Assembly (NCBI GenBank): GCA_963971405.1
Contig: OZ020490.1
Location: 33,257,464-33,321,463, forward strand
DNA length: 64,000 bases
Source of the DNA: Psococerastis gibbosa
Taxonomy: Eukaryota > Arthropoda > Insecta > Psocodea > Psocidae
Reading direction: 5' to 3'
A program made the position numbers and the translations under genes. The notes below the pieces were generated by a model, which searched no databases, had not been told where the DNA came from, and saw only the letters and a program-made list of their open reading frames with translations. Below, in pieces: positions 63,866 to 64,000 of the stretch; position 1 is the first letter of the stretch, and every line of letters starts with the position of its first letter.

Positions 63866-63938
63866 TTGGGCTTGGCGGGGCTCGAACCCACGATCTACGC
63901 CTAACTGGGGCGTCGTCTTAACCACTCAACCACAAGCC
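63866..63938 (-). tRNA. tRNA-like sequence, probably SINE-borne or pseudogene
   Basis: On the minus strand GGGCTTG and CAAGCCC can form a 7 bp acceptor stem, GTGGG and CCCGC a T stem around TTCGAGC, and GTTG and CGAC a D stem around a loop with GGTTAA. A T run directly after the 3' end could stop pol III. The anticodon stem ACGCC/GGCGT overlaps the D stem, and its loop CCAGTTA has C instead of the invariant U33. It shares flanks with the tRNA-like insertion at 38259, so I take it as a mobile tRNA-like element rather than a working tRNA. Confidence 0.45.
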
Positions 63939-64000
63939 CGCACAAGATCCAGTTGACACCTATAATATGCTCGTATTGACAAGATTCGTAATGTTAGACA

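Noticed and set aside
63866..63938. Functional tRNA gene
   Set aside because: The anticodon arm overlaps the D arm, U33 is replaced by C, and the flanks match a mobile tRNA-like insertion; listed only as tRNA-like.

Overview
The window looks like nuclear DNA of a multicellular animal, most likely an invertebrate. It is AT-rich, has very few coding exons with GT-AG introns, and most of it consists of interspersed repeats: non-LTR retrotransposon (LINE) fragments, tRNA-derived SINEs, hAT-type miniature elements, fold-back elements and minisatellites. No rRNA gene, CRISPR array, prokaryotic operon or viral genome is visible. I cannot name the species; LINE remnants with the wording seen here occur in many invertebrates, and any phylum guess would be weak.

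Genes. The best-supported genes lie at the right end. Two convergent paralogues, gene 1 (55853-57316, +) and gene 2 (59267-62023, -), each have a 16-codon first exon that is the start of a signal peptide, a phase-0 intron, and a second exon encoding two copies of a module FVDMHP-x2-AR-x2-YG-x-RY-x2-W followed by a Thr/Pro-rich region. They share a TATA-type core promoter. I know no family for them. A third gene is represented by two minus-strand exons (27598-27810 and 25888-25938) encoding a His/Gln-rich N terminus; its other exons were not found.

Repeat families, named here for reference. TA-FB: fold-back element with long inverted arms and a TA target duplication. MS-MITE: about 0.8 kb element carrying a GTCT-type microsatellite. 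CAG-MITE: 158 bp element duplicating CAG/CTG. hAT-GC: miniature elements with CA...TG ends, 8 bp target duplications and homopolymeric G or C tracts. FB-G: about 380 bp fold-back. FB-Q: fold-back linked to a tandem array. SINE-F: tRNA-derived SINE with an ATTT tail. Rep-E, Rep-O, Rep-P, Rep-S, Rep-T: dispersed repeats of unknown class.

Layout. 1-15 kb: hAT-GC and TA-FB elements among LINE tails and SINE-F. 15-20 kb: an MS-MITE, two tandem arrays and two FB-G copies. 20-25 kb: MS-MITE, LINE 3' ends and a small fold-back. 25-28 kb: the spliced His/Gln-rich gene. 28-38 kb: mixed repeats. 38-41 kb: a layered FB-G carrying a LINE and a tRNA-like insertion, then a self-nested CAG-MITE. 41-48 kb: MS-MITEs, hAT elements and a minisatellite broken by later insertions. 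48-55 kb: mostly unassigned sequence with old LINE remnants. 55-62 kb: the paralogue pair, with the intron of gene 2 made almost wholly of transposons. 62.5-63.5 kb: a nearly 1 kb hairpin. Several insertions can be dated relative to one another because an uninterrupted copy of the host repeat lies elsewhere in the window.
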